NCBI RefSeq assembly: GCF_026967935.1
Contig: NZ_JAPVBL010000005.1
Span: forward strand, 382,994 to 446,993
Source: Modestobacter sp. VKM Ac-2982
GTDB lineage: Bacteria; Actinomycetota; Actinomycetes; Mycobacteriales; Geodermatophilaceae
Length of the DNA stretch: 64,000 nucleotides
Direction of reading: 5' to 3'
Below the pieces are notes generated by a model. That model ran no database searches, had not been told where the DNA came from, and saw only the letters and a list, made by a program, of their open reading frames with translations. Made by a program: the position numbers and the translations under genes. Shown here one piece after another: positions 50,408-59,769 of this stretch (positions are counted from its first letter, which is position 1; each line of letters opens with the position of its first letter).

Positions 50408-50902
50408 TCAGGTGGTCGGCCGGACCATCGCGACCCGGGGCCCGTGCCGGTCGAGCCCCAGCCCGGTCTCCCGGCGGCGCAACGCCTGCAGGCCGGGGGT
50501 CAGCTCGGTGGTGACCGCCCAGCCGTGCCGGGCGTAGAACGGGGCGTTCCACGGGACGTCGGCGTAGGTGAGCAGCGTGACCCGGTCGGCTCCGTGGCGC
50601 CGGGCCGTGTCCAGGGTGGCGGCCAGCAGCGCGGTGCCGATCCCGCGCCGGCCGTGCGCCGGGTGCACCGACAGCTGCTCGAGGTGGACGGCGCCGTCCA
50701 CCAGCTCCAGGACGGCGAACCCGGCCACCGGGCGGCCGGCGACCAGCACCCGCCAGGCGCGGGCGCGTTCCTCGGCGGGCGCCGGCGGTGGGAGGTCGGT
50801 GATGCCCAACGGCCAGAACAGCTCGTCGGCCGCGGCCTCCACCGCCGCCAGCTCGGCCAGGTCCGCATCGTCGGCGTCGCGCACCTGCCCACCGGCCGAC
50901 AT
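50408..50902 (-). CDS. GNAT-family N-acetyltransferase
   Basis: 164 aa from ATG 50902, with AGGG about 8 bp upstream. The acetyl-CoA pyrophosphate loop is LSVHPAHGRRGIGTALL (about 77-93). The C-terminal NAPFYARHGWAVT segment is the usual GNAT beta-6/7 region. The acceptor is unknown. A perfect 16-bp palindrome lies 12-27 bp upstream of the start codon and could be an operator. Confidence 0.88.
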   Translation of the reverse strand: MSAGGQVRDADDADLAELAAVEAAADELFWPLGITDLPPPAPAEERARAWRVLVAGRPVAGFAVLELVDGAVHLEQLSVHPAHGRRGIGTALLAATLDTARRHGADRVTLLTYADVPWNAPFYARHGWAVTTELTPGLQALRRRETGLGLDRHGPRVAMVRPTT

Positions 50903-50913
50903 GTCGACACCCT

Positions 50914-50929
50914 GACACGTCGACGTGTC
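50914..50929. promoter_or_regulatory. Palindromic candidate operator upstream of the GNAT gene
   Basis: Perfect 16-bp palindrome GACACGTCGACGTGTC, with a further 8-bp palindrome TGTCGACA at 50902-50909 overlapping the start codon. The position immediately upstream of the start suits a repressor of the MarR or TetR type. No such regulator is adjacent. Confidence 0.4.
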
Positions 50930-50949
50930 GATTCCCGCGCTCTTTCTGG

Positions 50950-51033
50950 TCCGACGCCGAGTGCGCAGTACTGGTCGACGACACGCGCCGACACGCCGGA
51001 GCGGGCGGCAACGACTGCGCACTCGGCGTCGGA
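50950..51033 (-). terminator. Long-stem hairpin after the ABC exporter gene
   Basis: Perfect 20-bp inverted repeat (TCCGACGCCGAGTGCGCAGT 50950-50969 with 51014-51033) enclosing a 44-nt loop, starting 13 bp after the ABC exporter stop. Probably a terminator; the loop is unusually long. Confidence 0.6.
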
Positions 51034-51045
51034 TGGGCCGAGCCC

Positions 51046-54000
51046 TCAGTCCATCAGCGGGTCGGCGTCCTCGTCGGCGGTGTAGGACGCCCACAGCGCC
51101 GCGTAGGCACCGCCCGCGGCCAGCAGCTCGGCGTGCGGCCCGACCTCGACGACCCGGCCGCCGTCCAGCACCGCCACCCGGTCGGCCCGGGCCGCGGTGG
51201 TGAGCCGGTGCGCGACGACGAGCGTCGTCCGCCGCCGGGCGACGACGTCGGCCGCCCGGGTGACCGCCGCCTCGGTGGCCAGGTCCAGCGACGCGGTCGC
51301 CTCGTCCAGCAGCAGGACGTCGGGGTCGACCAGCTGCGCGCGGGCCAGCGCGAGCAGCTGCCGCTGCCCGGCCGACAGCGACCGCCCGCGCTCCCCCACC
51401 CGCGTCCGGTAGCCCTGCGGCAGCCCCTCGACCATCGCGTGCGCCCCCACCGCGCGGGCGGCGGCCTCCACCTCGGCGTCCGCGGCGTCGGGGCGGCCGT
51501 AGGCGATCGCGTCGCGCACCGTGCCGGCGAACAGGAACGCCTCCTGCGGGACGACGCCCAGCCGCGCCCGGTACTGCAGCAGGTCCAGCGAGCGCAGGTC
51601 GGCGCCGTCGACGCAGACCGCCCCGGACGTCGGGTCGTAGAAGCGGGCGACCAGCTTCACCACCGTCGACTTGCCCGCCCCGGTCTCGCCCACCAGCGCC
51701 AGGGTCTCCCCCGGTGCCACGGTCAGCGAGACGTCGCGCAGCGCCGGGGCCGGGGCGCCGCGGTAGCTGAACGTGACGTCGGCCAGCCGCACCTCCCCGC
51801 GCAGCCGGCCCACCGGCGCCGGGTCGGCCGCGGCCGGGGTGGAGGTCGGCGTCCGCAGCAGGCCGCGCAGCCGCCGCAGCCCCACGGAGGCCTGCTGGTA
51901 GCTGTCGAACACCTGCGAGAGCTGCTGCACCGGGGAGAAGAAGGTGTTCACATACAGGACGAAGGCCAGCAGCACACCCGCGGTGATGTCCCCGGCCGCC
52001 AGCCGCGCGGCCCCCACCGCCAGCACCGCGGCGGCGGCCACCTCGGAGAGGAACTCCACGAACGGGAAGTAGGTGGCGATGTACCGCTGGGCCCGCAGCC
52101 GCACGTCGCGGTAGGCCTGCGCGTACCCGTGGAAGACGGCGGTCGAGTGGTCGGCCCGGTCGAAGGCCTGGGTCACCCGGATGCCGGCGACGTCCTCCTG
52201 CAGCCGGGCGTTGACCGCGCTGACCCGCTCCCGGGCCTCGGTGTAGGCCGGCACCGACCGGGACCGGAACCACACGGTGGTGACCGCCAGCACCGGCAGC
52301 GACGCGACCAGCACCAGCGCCAGGACGACGTCGTAGAGGAAGACGATGACCAGCACCCCGACCAGGGTGAGCACGCTGATCACCGCCGTGGTCAGCCCGG
52401 TCTGCAGGAACGCCGACAGCGCGTCGACGTCGGTCGTCATCCGGGTCATGATCCGGCCGCCGAGCTCGCGCTCGTAGTAGTCCAGCCCCAGCCGCTGGAG
52501 CTGGGCGAAGGTCTTCACCCGCAGCGTGTAGAGCAGCCGTTCGCCCGTGCGACCGGTGAGCCAGGCGGCGCCCCGTGCGACCAGCAGGCCGGCAGCGACG
52601 ACGGCCAGCGCGATGCCGGCGACCCCCAGCAGCAGGGACGTCGACCCCTCGGTGATCCCCCGGTCGACGCCGGTCCGCACCAGCGCGGGGATCGCCAGCT
52701 GGGCCGCCGTGTCCAGGGCGACCAGCACCAGCGCACCGGCCAGCGGCCACCGGAACGGCCGGATCAGCCGCCACAGCGAGAACTCCCGGTCCCCGGCGCG
52801 GGCGCGGTCGGCCGGCACGTCCGGGTCGTCGACCGTCGGGGGCAGCCCGGCGACCAGCTGCCGCAGCGCGGGGGTGGGCGCAGCGGCTGCCATCGCCGAG
52901 CCCCGGCCGCCGATGGACGGGGCCGCCGGCTGCGCCGGGCCGTCGTCCTCGGCGACCGGCTCGAGCTCCGGCCAGGCGGCCGGGGTGACCGTGCCGGCCG
53001 GTGGCGCGTCGTCGACCTCCGGCTCGCCGCCGGTGCCGGACAGCAGCAGCCGGTACAGCGGTGAGCGCGCCTCCAGCTCCGCCGCGGTGCCGACGTCGAC
53101 CACCCGGCCGGCGTCCAGCACGGCCACCCGGTCGGCCAGCGCGAGGGTGGAGCGGCGGTGCGCGACCAGCAGCGTCGTCCGGCCCCGGACGGCGCTGCGC
53201 AACGCGGCGTGGATCCGGGCCTCGACCGCGGCGTCGACCGCGGAGGTGGCGTCGTCGAGCAGCAGCACCCGCGGGTCGGTGAGCAGCGCGCGGGCCAGGG
53301 CGACCCGCTGCCGCTGCCCGCCGGAGAGGGTCAGCCCCTGCTCGCCGACGACGGTGTCGTAGCCGTCGGGCAGCTCGCTGATGAACCCGTCCGCCTGGGC
53401 GGCGCGCGCGGCGGCCCGGACCTCGGCGTCGCCGGCGTCCGGGCGGCCGAAGGCGATGTTGGCGCGCACCGAGTCGGAGAACAGGAAGCTCTCCTCGAAG
53501 ACGATGCCCAGCGCGCCGCGCAGCTCACCGAGGTCCAGGTCCCGGACGTCGCGGCCGCCGATCCGCACGGCACCGGCGGAGACGTCGTAGAAGCGCGGCA
53601 GCAGGCTCACCACGCTCGACTTGCCCGAGCCCGACGTGCCGATCAGCGCGAGCGTCTCCCCCGGCTCCACCCGCAGCGACACCCCCGACAGCACCGGCCG
53701 GCCCGGCCCGTGACCGAAGGTCACCTCGTCCAGCTCCAGCGGCAGCGGACCCGCGGGCAGTGGGTCGGCGCCGGACACCACCGTCGGGCGGGCGTCGACG
53801 ATCTCCAGCACCCGCTCCACCCCGGCCCGGGCCTGCTGCCCGATGGTGAGGACGGCGGCGAGCTGGCGCACCGGCGAGACGAGCACGGCCAGGTAGGTGG
53901 CGAAGGCCAGGAAGGTGCCCAGCGTGATCGACCCGCGCAGCGCCAGCCACCCGCCCAGCGCGAGCACGCCGACCTGGCCCAGCGCGGGGACCGCCTGCAG

Positions 54001-54807
54001 CAGCGGGTTGTAGTGGGCGGTGAAGCGCACCACCCGCATCCGGGCGCCGAACAGCCGGCGGGCGCCCTCGTCGAGCCGGTCCAGCTCCCGGTCCTCCTGC
54101 CCGAAGCCCTTGACCACCCGCACCCCGGTGACGGCGGCCTCGACGTCCCCGGCCACCGCCCCGGCCTGCTGCTGGGCGGCCCAGTTCGCCGGGAAGAGGT
54201 CCCGGCGGGAGCGCAGCGCCAGCCACCACAGCGCCGGCCCGACGGCCAGCGCGACGAGGGTGAGCAGCGGGGACAGCCACGCCATCACGCCCAGGGACAC
54301 CACGAACAGCAGCGCGTTGCCGGTCAGGTTGGGCAGGAAGGCCAGCAGCCCCTGCACGAGGGTGATGTCGCTGATCGAGCGGCTCACCGCCTGGCCGGTC
54401 TGCAACCGGTCCTGCCCCGGCCCGTCCAACCGGGACAACGCCGCGGCGACGTCGTTGCGCAGGTCCTGCTGGACGTCCAGCGACAGCCGGCCGGCCAGGT
54501 AGCGGCGGACGAACCCGGCCGCGAAGCGCAGCACCCCGGCCAGCACGAGCGCGACGATGAACGGGGTGACGTCCACGGCGCGCCCCGACTCGGCGCCGGC
54601 CACGACCCGGTCGACCACCTCGCGGGTCAGCAGCGGCACCCCGGCGGCGATGACCGAGCCGATCAGCGCCGCCCCGAACGCGCCGATCAGGTCACGCCGG
54701 TGCCGCAGGCAGTAGCCGACCAGCCGGCGGAACCAGCCACCCGCGGGCACCGGTGCGGTGGGCTCGGCGGGCCGGGCGGCGGCGGTCTGCTGGACGGTGG
54801 CCGTCAC
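51046..54807 (-). CDS. Fused ABC exporter (TMD-NBD-TMD-NBD)
   Basis: 1253 aa in one chain from GTG 54807. Two type IV (B-family) half-transporters are joined by an acidic/Pro-rich linker (about 590-650). NBD1: Walker A GTSGSGKSS, signature LSGGQ (494-498), Walker B LLLDD with Asp519 replacing the catalytic Glu. NBD2: Walker A GETGAGKST, signature LSAGQ (1144-1148), Walker B LLLDE with Glu1169. The pattern predicts one competent ATP site (NBD2 Walker motifs with the NBD1 signature) and one degenerate site, as in heterodimeric drug exporters; Rv0194 of M. tuberculosis is a similar fusion. The substrate is unknown. Confidence 0.92.
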   Translation of the reverse strand: MTATVQQTAAARPAEPTAPVPAGGWFRRLVGYCLRHRRDLIGAFGAALIGSVIAAGVPLLTREVVDRVVAGAESGRAVDVTPFIVALVLAGVLRFAAGFVRRYLAGRLSLDVQQDLRNDVAAALSRLDGPGQDRLQTGQAVSRSISDITLVQGLLAFLPNLTGNALLFVVSLGVMAWLSPLLTLVALAVGPALWWLALRSRRDLFPANWAAQQQAGAVAGDVEAAVTGVRVVKGFGQEDRELDRLDEGARRLFGARMRVVRFTAHYNPLLQAVPALGQVGVLALGGWLALRGSITLGTFLAFATYLAVLVSPVRQLAAVLTIGQQARAGVERVLEIVDARPTVVSGADPLPAGPLPLELDEVTFGHGPGRPVLSGVSLRVEPGETLALIGTSGSGKSSVVSLLPRFYDVSAGAVRIGGRDVRDLDLGELRGALGIVFEESFLFSDSVRANIAFGRPDAGDAEVRAAARAAQADGFISELPDGYDTVVGEQGLTLSGGQRQRVALARALLTDPRVLLLDDATSAVDAAVEARIHAALRSAVRGRTTLLVAHRRSTLALADRVAVLDAGRVVDVGTAAELEARSPLYRLLLSGTGGEPEVDDAPPAGTVTPAAWPELEPVAEDDGPAQPAAPSIGGRGSAMAAAAPTPALRQLVAGLPPTVDDPDVPADRARAGDREFSLWRLIRPFRWPLAGALVLVALDTAAQLAIPALVRTGVDRGITEGSTSLLLGVAGIALAVVAAGLLVARGAAWLTGRTGERLLYTLRVKTFAQLQRLGLDYYERELGGRIMTRMTTDVDALSAFLQTGLTTAVISVLTLVGVLVIVFLYDVVLALVLVASLPVLAVTTVWFRSRSVPAYTEARERVSAVNARLQEDVAGIRVTQAFDRADHSTAVFHGYAQAYRDVRLRAQRYIATYFPFVEFLSEVAAAAVLAVGAARLAAGDITAGVLLAFVLYVNTFFSPVQQLSQVFDSYQQASVGLRRLRGLLRTPTSTPAAADPAPVGRLRGEVRLADVTFSYRGAPAPALRDVSLTVAPGETLALVGETGAGKSTVVKLVARFYDPTSGAVCVDGADLRSLDLLQYRARLGVVPQEAFLFAGTVRDAIAYGRPDAADAEVEAAARAVGAHAMVEGLPQGYRTRVGERGRSLSAGQRQLLALARAQLVDPDVLLLDEATASLDLATEAAVTRAADVVARRRTTLVVAHRLTTAARADRVAVLDGGRVVEVGPHAELLAAGGAYAALWASYTADEDADPLMD

Positions 54808-54910
54808 CGCCGGACCAGGCCGGTGCGGCGGTGGTCTCCCGGGCACGGCACGTCGTCCAGTGTGCGTCGTCCTGGGCCGGTGCGCCGCGCCCGGGTGGGA
54901 GGCTGCTCCC

Positions 54911-56869
54911 GTGGCGGAGCGGGGGTTGCGGGCGCCGGCCTGGCTCGAGGAGCTGGTGCACACCAGCCCCACGAGCGTGCCGTGGCGCGACGTCACCCGC
55001 TTCACCCTGGTCATTCCCGGCCCGCTGGCCCTCGCCCTGGCGATCGGAGGCGTGCAGGGAGCGGCGGTGGGGGCCGGGGTCTTCGCCACCATGGGCGCGC
55101 TGGCCGCGACGTTGGCGCCGCAGTCGGGCCCGCTCCGGGTCCGACTGCGCCGGGTCGCCGCAGCGTCGCTGCTGGGCGGGGTCGGCCTGCTCGTCGGGCA
55201 CGGCCTGAGTGGCGGCGGCTGGCAGCCGGTGCTGCTGATGGTCGTCGTCTCGGCGATCGCCGCCCTGCTGAGCTCGATCAGCGGGGCCTTCTCCCTGGGC
55301 GCCCTGCAGCTGCTCATCTACACCGCGATCTCCTCCGGGCTGGAGACCCCGCTGTCGGCCGGCGTGGAGCTCGGGTTCTTCCTGGCCGGGGCGGCGTGGG
55401 GCGCCCTCGCCGTCCTGGTGCAGGCCCGCACCGAACCGCTGGACCCCGACCGGTCCGCGGTGGGGGCGGTCTTCACCCGGGTCGCCGAGCTGCTCGCGGC
55501 GATCGGCACCGACCGCACCGAGGAGGCCCGCCGGGAGCTCACGCTCGCGCTGAACGCCGGCTACGACCGGGTCCTCTACGCGCGCAGCCGCTCGGCCGGC
55601 CGCAGCCGGGAACTCGCCGAGCTGGCCGGGGTGCTCAACGCCGCGGCACCGCTGGTGGAGGGCGCGGTGGCCAGCGCCCGGGGCGGGGTGCCGGCCGACT
55701 CCCGGGACATCGGGGCCGCGCACGCCCTGGCCACCGCCGTCACCAGCCGCCGTCCGGTGCTGGGCGAACGGCCGCCGCCGGTCGAGGACGCACCCGCGCC
55801 GCGCCGGGCGGTCCGGCACGGCCTGCGGCTGGTGTGGAACGTCGTCGGTGACCCGGAGGAGCGGGCCTCGGCGGCGGTGGTGCGCCCCGAGCTGGAGTGG
55901 CGGGTGCGGCTGCACGACCTGTTCGACCGCACCGTGGGCAACGCCGACTCCCGGGCGTTCGTCGTCCGGCTCACGCTGTGCATGACGGTCGCCGAGATCG
56001 CCCGCCAGCTGCTGCCGATCGAGCGGCCCTACTGGGTGCTGCTGACCGTGGCCATCGTGCTCAAGCCCGACTACGGCTCGGTGTTCACCCGGGCGGTGCA
56101 GCGCGGCGCGGGCACGCTGCTCGGCGTCCTGATCGGCTCGCTGCTGCTGACCTTCCTGGAGCGCGATGCCTGGGTGCTGCTCCCGCTGGCACTGTCCGCC
56201 GGGGCGCTGCCGTGGGCCCGCAGCGGCAACTTCGGCCTGTTCTCCGTCTTCCAGACGCCGCTGATCATCCTGCTGCTGGACCTGGCCACGCCCAGTGGCG
56301 CCGGGCTGGTCGGTGCCCGGCTGGTCGACACCCTGATCGGCTGCGGGATCGTGCTGGTGTTCGGCTACCTGCTGTGGCCGCAGACCTGGCGGGCCCCGCT
56401 GGACGACGCGCTGCGCAGCGCCACCCTGGCGCTGGACCGCTTCGTCGACGCCGCGTTCACCCAGGGCCCCGAGGCCACCCGGCGGGCCCGCCGGGGCAGC
56501 TACCGGGCGCTGACCGAGCTGCAGACGCAGCTGCAGCGCCGGCTGGCCGAGCCGCCGCCGATCAGCAGCCGGGCGGCGGCCTGGTGGCCGGTGATCGTGC
56601 AGCTGGAGCGGACGTCGGACGCCGTCACCGAGGCGGTCATCGCGCTGCGCGCCGGCGAACCGGCCCCCGACCCGGCGCAGGTCGGCGTGCTGCGCAAGGC
56701 GATCCGGGAGCTGGAGCGGGACCTGCGCGAGCACCGCGCCCCCGACGACGCCGAGATCGACGCCGACGGCGTGCTGGCCCCGGTCGCCCGGGAGGTGGAC
56801 GCAGCCCGGCGGCTGATCCGGGAGACCACCCCGGGCCGGCGGTCCGGCGTCCGCGGCACCGAGGACTGA
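54911..56869 (+). CDS. FUSC-family membrane transporter
   Basis: 652 aa from GTG 54911 (GGGAGG upstream). Two sets of membrane helices: about 30-170, and 365-500 with the FUSC_2 core ERPYWVLLTVAIVLKPDYGSV. Each is followed by a soluble helical region (about 180-340 and 510-652). The family includes YccS and AaeB-type exporters of aromatic acids; the cargo here is not known. Divergent from the ABC exporter across about 100 bp, and convergent with the GGDEF-EAL gene 12 bp away. Confidence 0.88.
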   Translation: MAERGLRAPAWLEELVHTSPTSVPWRDVTRFTLVIPGPLALALAIGGVQGAAVGAGVFATMGALAATLAPQSGPLRVRLRRVAAASLLGGVGLLVGHGLSGGGWQPVLLMVVVSAIAALLSSISGAFSLGALQLLIYTAISSGLETPLSAGVELGFFLAGAAWGALAVLVQARTEPLDPDRSAVGAVFTRVAELLAAIGTDRTEEARRELTLALNAGYDRVLYARSRSAGRSRELAELAGVLNAAAPLVEGAVASARGGVPADSRDIGAAHALATAVTSRRPVLGERPPPVEDAPAPRRAVRHGLRLVWNVVGDPEERASAAVVRPELEWRVRLHDLFDRTVGNADSRAFVVRLTLCMTVAEIARQLLPIERPYWVLLTVAIVLKPDYGSVFTRAVQRGAGTLLGVLIGSLLLTFLERDAWVLLPLALSAGALPWARSGNFGLFSVFQTPLIILLLDLATPSGAGLVGARLVDTLIGCGIVLVFGYLLWPQTWRAPLDDALRSATLALDRFVDAAFTQGPEATRRARRGSYRALTELQTQLQRRLAEPPPISSRAAAWWPVIVQLERTSDAVTEAVIALRAGEPAPDPAQVGVLRKAIRELERDLREHRAPDDAEIDADGVLAPVAREVDAARRLIRETTPGRRSGVRGTED

Positions 56870-56881
56870 GCAGCCCGCTCC

Positions 56882-59548
56882 TCAGGACGGCGCGCGGACA
56901 CCCTGCTGCAGGAGCGCCCCGGCCTCGGCGGCGGGCAGCGCCCGGTGGAACAGCCATCCCTGGGCCTGGTCGCACCCGTCGGCCCGGAGCCGCGCCAGCT
57001 GCTCGGGCTCCTCGACGCCCTCGGCGACCACGGTCAGCCCGAAGGTGTGCGCCGCCCGGATCATCAGCGCCACCAGGTCGCCGTGGCCGGCGTCGCCGGA
57101 GCCGATGAAGCTGCGGTCGATCTTGAGCGTGTCGACCGGCATGTGCCCCAGCTGCCCGATGGAGGTGTAGCCGGTGCCGAAGTCGTCGATGGCGACGGCG
57201 ACGCCCAGGGCCCGCAGGGTGGCCAGGTGGTCCATCGCCGACGGGTCGGCCACCAGGACGGTCTCGGTCACCTCGAGCACGAGCAGCTGGGCGGGCAACC
57301 CCGAGGCGACCAGCGCGTCGGCGACGTCCTGCACGACCCGACGGTCCGTGAGGTGCCGACCGGAGATGTTCACCGCGACAGTCGGCTCCGGCTCGTCCTG
57401 GGCCACCCCGGCGGCGCTGCGCCACTCGGCGAGCTGCCGGGTGGCCTCGTGCAGCACCCAGCGGTCCAGCTCGCAGATCAGCTGGGACTCCTCGGCCGCC
57501 GGGACGAAGAGGTCCGGCGGGACCAGCCCGTGCCCGGGCCGCTGCCAGCGCACCAGGGCCTCGTACCCGATCACCCGGTCCGAGGCCACGTCGACCACGG
57601 GTTGGTAGTGCAGCTCCATCTCACCGTCCGCCAGGCCCACCCTGATCGCCGCCTCCAGCGCAGCCCGCTCGGCGAGCTGCCCGCGCAGCACCTCGTCGAA
57701 GACCTCGGCGCGACCGCGACCGTGCCGCTTGGCCCGGTAGGCAGCGGTGTCCGCCTCGACGAACAGGACGTCGGCGTCGGTGTCGCCGTCCCGGCTGACC
57801 GCCACGCCGACGCTGGCGCCGACCCGCACCGTGTGGCGGGACAGCCGGATCGGCTCGCTGGTCGCCGCGATCAGCCGCTCGGCGAGCTCGACCAGCGTGC
57901 GCTCGTCCTCCACCGCCTCGACCAGCACGACGAACTCGTCGCCGCCCAGCCGGCACACCACGTCCCCCGCCCGGACCGCCGCCGACAGCCGGCCGGCGAC
58001 CTCCCGCAGCACGTCGTCCCCGGCAGCGTGCCCATGCGTGTCGTTGACCGACTTGAAGCCGTCCAGGTCGACGAACAGCAGGCCGGTCATGGCCCCCGAA
58101 CGCTGGCCGCGGGACAGCGCCGCCGCGGTCAGCTGCAGCGCCTGCGCCCGGTTGGGCAGCTCGGTCAGCGGGTCGTGCGCGGCCTGGTGGGCGAGCGCGG
58201 ACTGCAGCTCGTCGCGTTGGCGCACCGAGCTGACGATCTGCCGCACCGAGGCGTGCACGACCGCACCGAGCGGACCGGGCAACGGCTCGGCCAGGACGGT
58301 GTCGGCGAGGTCCCCACGGGCCACGGCCTGGGCCTGGTCCTGGATGCGGCGGAGGCTGGCCACCGCCGCGCCCAACGCCGTGGAGACGGTGCGCACCTCG
58401 CGCGGGCCACCGCCCTCGACCTCCACGAGCTCCCCGCGACTCACCTGGTCGGCCTGCCCGGCCAGCACGCCGAGCGAGCGGGACACGCTGCGGCCGAGGA
58501 CGACGGCACCGACCGTTGCGGTCAGCAGGAGGCCGAGGCCGGCCAGCAGCGTGGCCGTCCGGCGACCGTCGGCCGCGTCGCGGTCGGCGGCCGCGCTCGC
58601 CCGGGCGCCGGCGACCGCGGTGTCCAACAGCTCCGTGAAGGTCGCGTCCCGCGCGGTGCTCCCGTTGACCAGGGCCGCGACCTGCTCGATGGGGAGAGGC
58701 TCAGCGGTGCCCTGCTCGACCTGCGCGGCGAGGACGTCGTCCACCGCGGTCACCGCCGCGGACGCGCGGACGCCGTCCCATGCCCCGGCCAGGGCCGGCT
58801 GGGACAGGTCGTCCAGCTGCCGCTGTGCGTCGGTGTAGGCGACCCAGGCGCCGCGCCAGTCCAGCTCGCTGGCCCCGATGCCGGAGAGACGGAGCTGGGA
58901 GCCGAGGAACAGCGGGACCACGCGGCTGGCGGCCTGGGTCAGCTCGGCGACCAGCTCGACGTCGCGGGTGGCCCGATAGGTCCCGATCGTCACCTCCTGG
59001 GCACTGGCCTCCGTTGCCGCCTCCTGCTGAGCTGCCATGAGCTGAGCCGAGACGTCCAGGTACTCCCGGTAGGTGTCCTGCAGCGAGCTCATCCGGTAGT
59101 GCGCGCCGGCCCGGACGTCGACGAGCCGGGCGGTGGCCCGTACGGCGGCCCAGGCGCCCACGGAGGCGGCGGGCACCGAGGCCAGCGCCCGGTCGGTGAC
59201 CTGCTGCGCCTGGGCGATGGCCTGCTCTGCCTGCGCCAGCTGGGCCTGCACCATCTCCGGGGAGAGCCCGGTCATCGCGCTCAGGGCCGGGTCGAGCAGC
59301 ACCGTCGCGGACAGCACCGGGACGACCTCGTGCTCCACCCCGCTGCGGGCGGCGTCCAGCTGCGCCACCGCCTGCACGGCGGCCTCGGCCCGCTCGGCGG
59401 TGGTCGCCTCGGACATCGCGGAGCGCACGATCGCCGTGGTCAGTGCGACCACGCCCAGCAACGGGACCAGCACCAGCGCCACGAGGTAGGCCCAGAGGGG
59501 CACGCCTCTGCGCGGCGACCTGCGTGCGGAGGACGGGCTGGGCGGCAT
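56882..59548 (-). CDS. GGDEF-EAL dual c-di-GMP enzyme with membrane sensor
   Basis: 888 aa from ATG 59548 (in-frame ATG 59593 possible). Membrane helix about 18-42, extracytoplasmic helical sensor to about 325, second membrane helix, HAMP-like linker, GGDEF then EAL. GGDEF is canonical (535-539) with an I-site RAGD five residues before it. The EAL motif is at 663-665 and the other catalytic elements are intact (VNISGR, EVTETV, DDFGTGYTS, LKIDRS, AEGVEE), so both synthesis and hydrolysis are possible. It may set c-di-GMP levels for the pilus ATPase PilB. A candidate motility-type promoter abuts the start. Confidence 0.92.
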   Translation of the reverse strand: MPPSPSSARRSPRRGVPLWAYLVALVLVPLLGVVALTTAIVRSAMSEATTAERAEAAVQAVAQLDAARSGVEHEVVPVLSATVLLDPALSAMTGLSPEMVQAQLAQAEQAIAQAQQVTDRALASVPAASVGAWAAVRATARLVDVRAGAHYRMSSLQDTYREYLDVSAQLMAAQQEAATEASAQEVTIGTYRATRDVELVAELTQAASRVVPLFLGSQLRLSGIGASELDWRGAWVAYTDAQRQLDDLSQPALAGAWDGVRASAAVTAVDDVLAAQVEQGTAEPLPIEQVAALVNGSTARDATFTELLDTAVAGARASAAADRDAADGRRTATLLAGLGLLLTATVGAVVLGRSVSRSLGVLAGQADQVSRGELVEVEGGGPREVRTVSTALGAAVASLRRIQDQAQAVARGDLADTVLAEPLPGPLGAVVHASVRQIVSSVRQRDELQSALAHQAAHDPLTELPNRAQALQLTAAALSRGQRSGAMTGLLFVDLDGFKSVNDTHGHAAGDDVLREVAGRLSAAVRAGDVVCRLGGDEFVVLVEAVEDERTLVELAERLIAATSEPIRLSRHTVRVGASVGVAVSRDGDTDADVLFVEADTAAYRAKRHGRGRAEVFDEVLRGQLAERAALEAAIRVGLADGEMELHYQPVVDVASDRVIGYEALVRWQRPGHGLVPPDLFVPAAEESQLICELDRWVLHEATRQLAEWRSAAGVAQDEPEPTVAVNISGRHLTDRRVVQDVADALVASGLPAQLLVLEVTETVLVADPSAMDHLATLRALGVAVAIDDFGTGYTSIGQLGHMPVDTLKIDRSFIGSGDAGHGDLVALMIRAAHTFGLTVVAEGVEEPEQLARLRADGCDQAQGWLFHRALPAAEAGALLQQGVRAPS

Positions 59549-59554
59549 GACATG

Positions 59555-59583
59555 GCATCGGCCCGACCGCGACCTCGGTCGAG
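59555..59583 (-). promoter_or_regulatory. Weak FliA/WhiG-like promoter at the GGDEF-EAL gene
   Basis: Minus-strand CTCGAC (59578-59583), 16 bp, then CCGATGC (59555-59561). The -10 part and spacing match the pilus promoters; the -35 part has two substitutions relative to CTCAAG. The start codon lies 7 bp downstream of the -10 element, so the transcript would be leaderless, in agreement with the absence of a ribosome-binding site. Confidence 0.3.
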
Positions 59584-59630
59584 CCGCGGGCACCCGTCCG
59601 GGTGAGACGGCACCGCGGGCTGGAGGGGGG

Positions 59631-59702
59631 TGGGCGCGGCAGGGATCGAACCTGCGACCGCTCGCTTGTAAGGCGAGAGCTCTCCCGCTGAGCTACGCGC
59701 CC
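59631..59702 (-). tRNA. tRNA-Val (anticodon TAC)
   Basis: 72 nt. Acceptor GGGCGCG/CGCGCCC, D arm GCTC...GAGC, anticodon stem CTCGC/GCGAG with loop CTTACAA (anticodon TAC), T arm GCAGG-TTCGATC-CCTGC and discriminator A. The 3' CCA is not encoded. Confidence 0.95.
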
Positions 59703-59769
59703 GTGCGGCCAGGGTAGCGGGAGGACCCCGCCACCCCCGCCGCTCGACGGGCTCCCGGCCGACCGCAGC

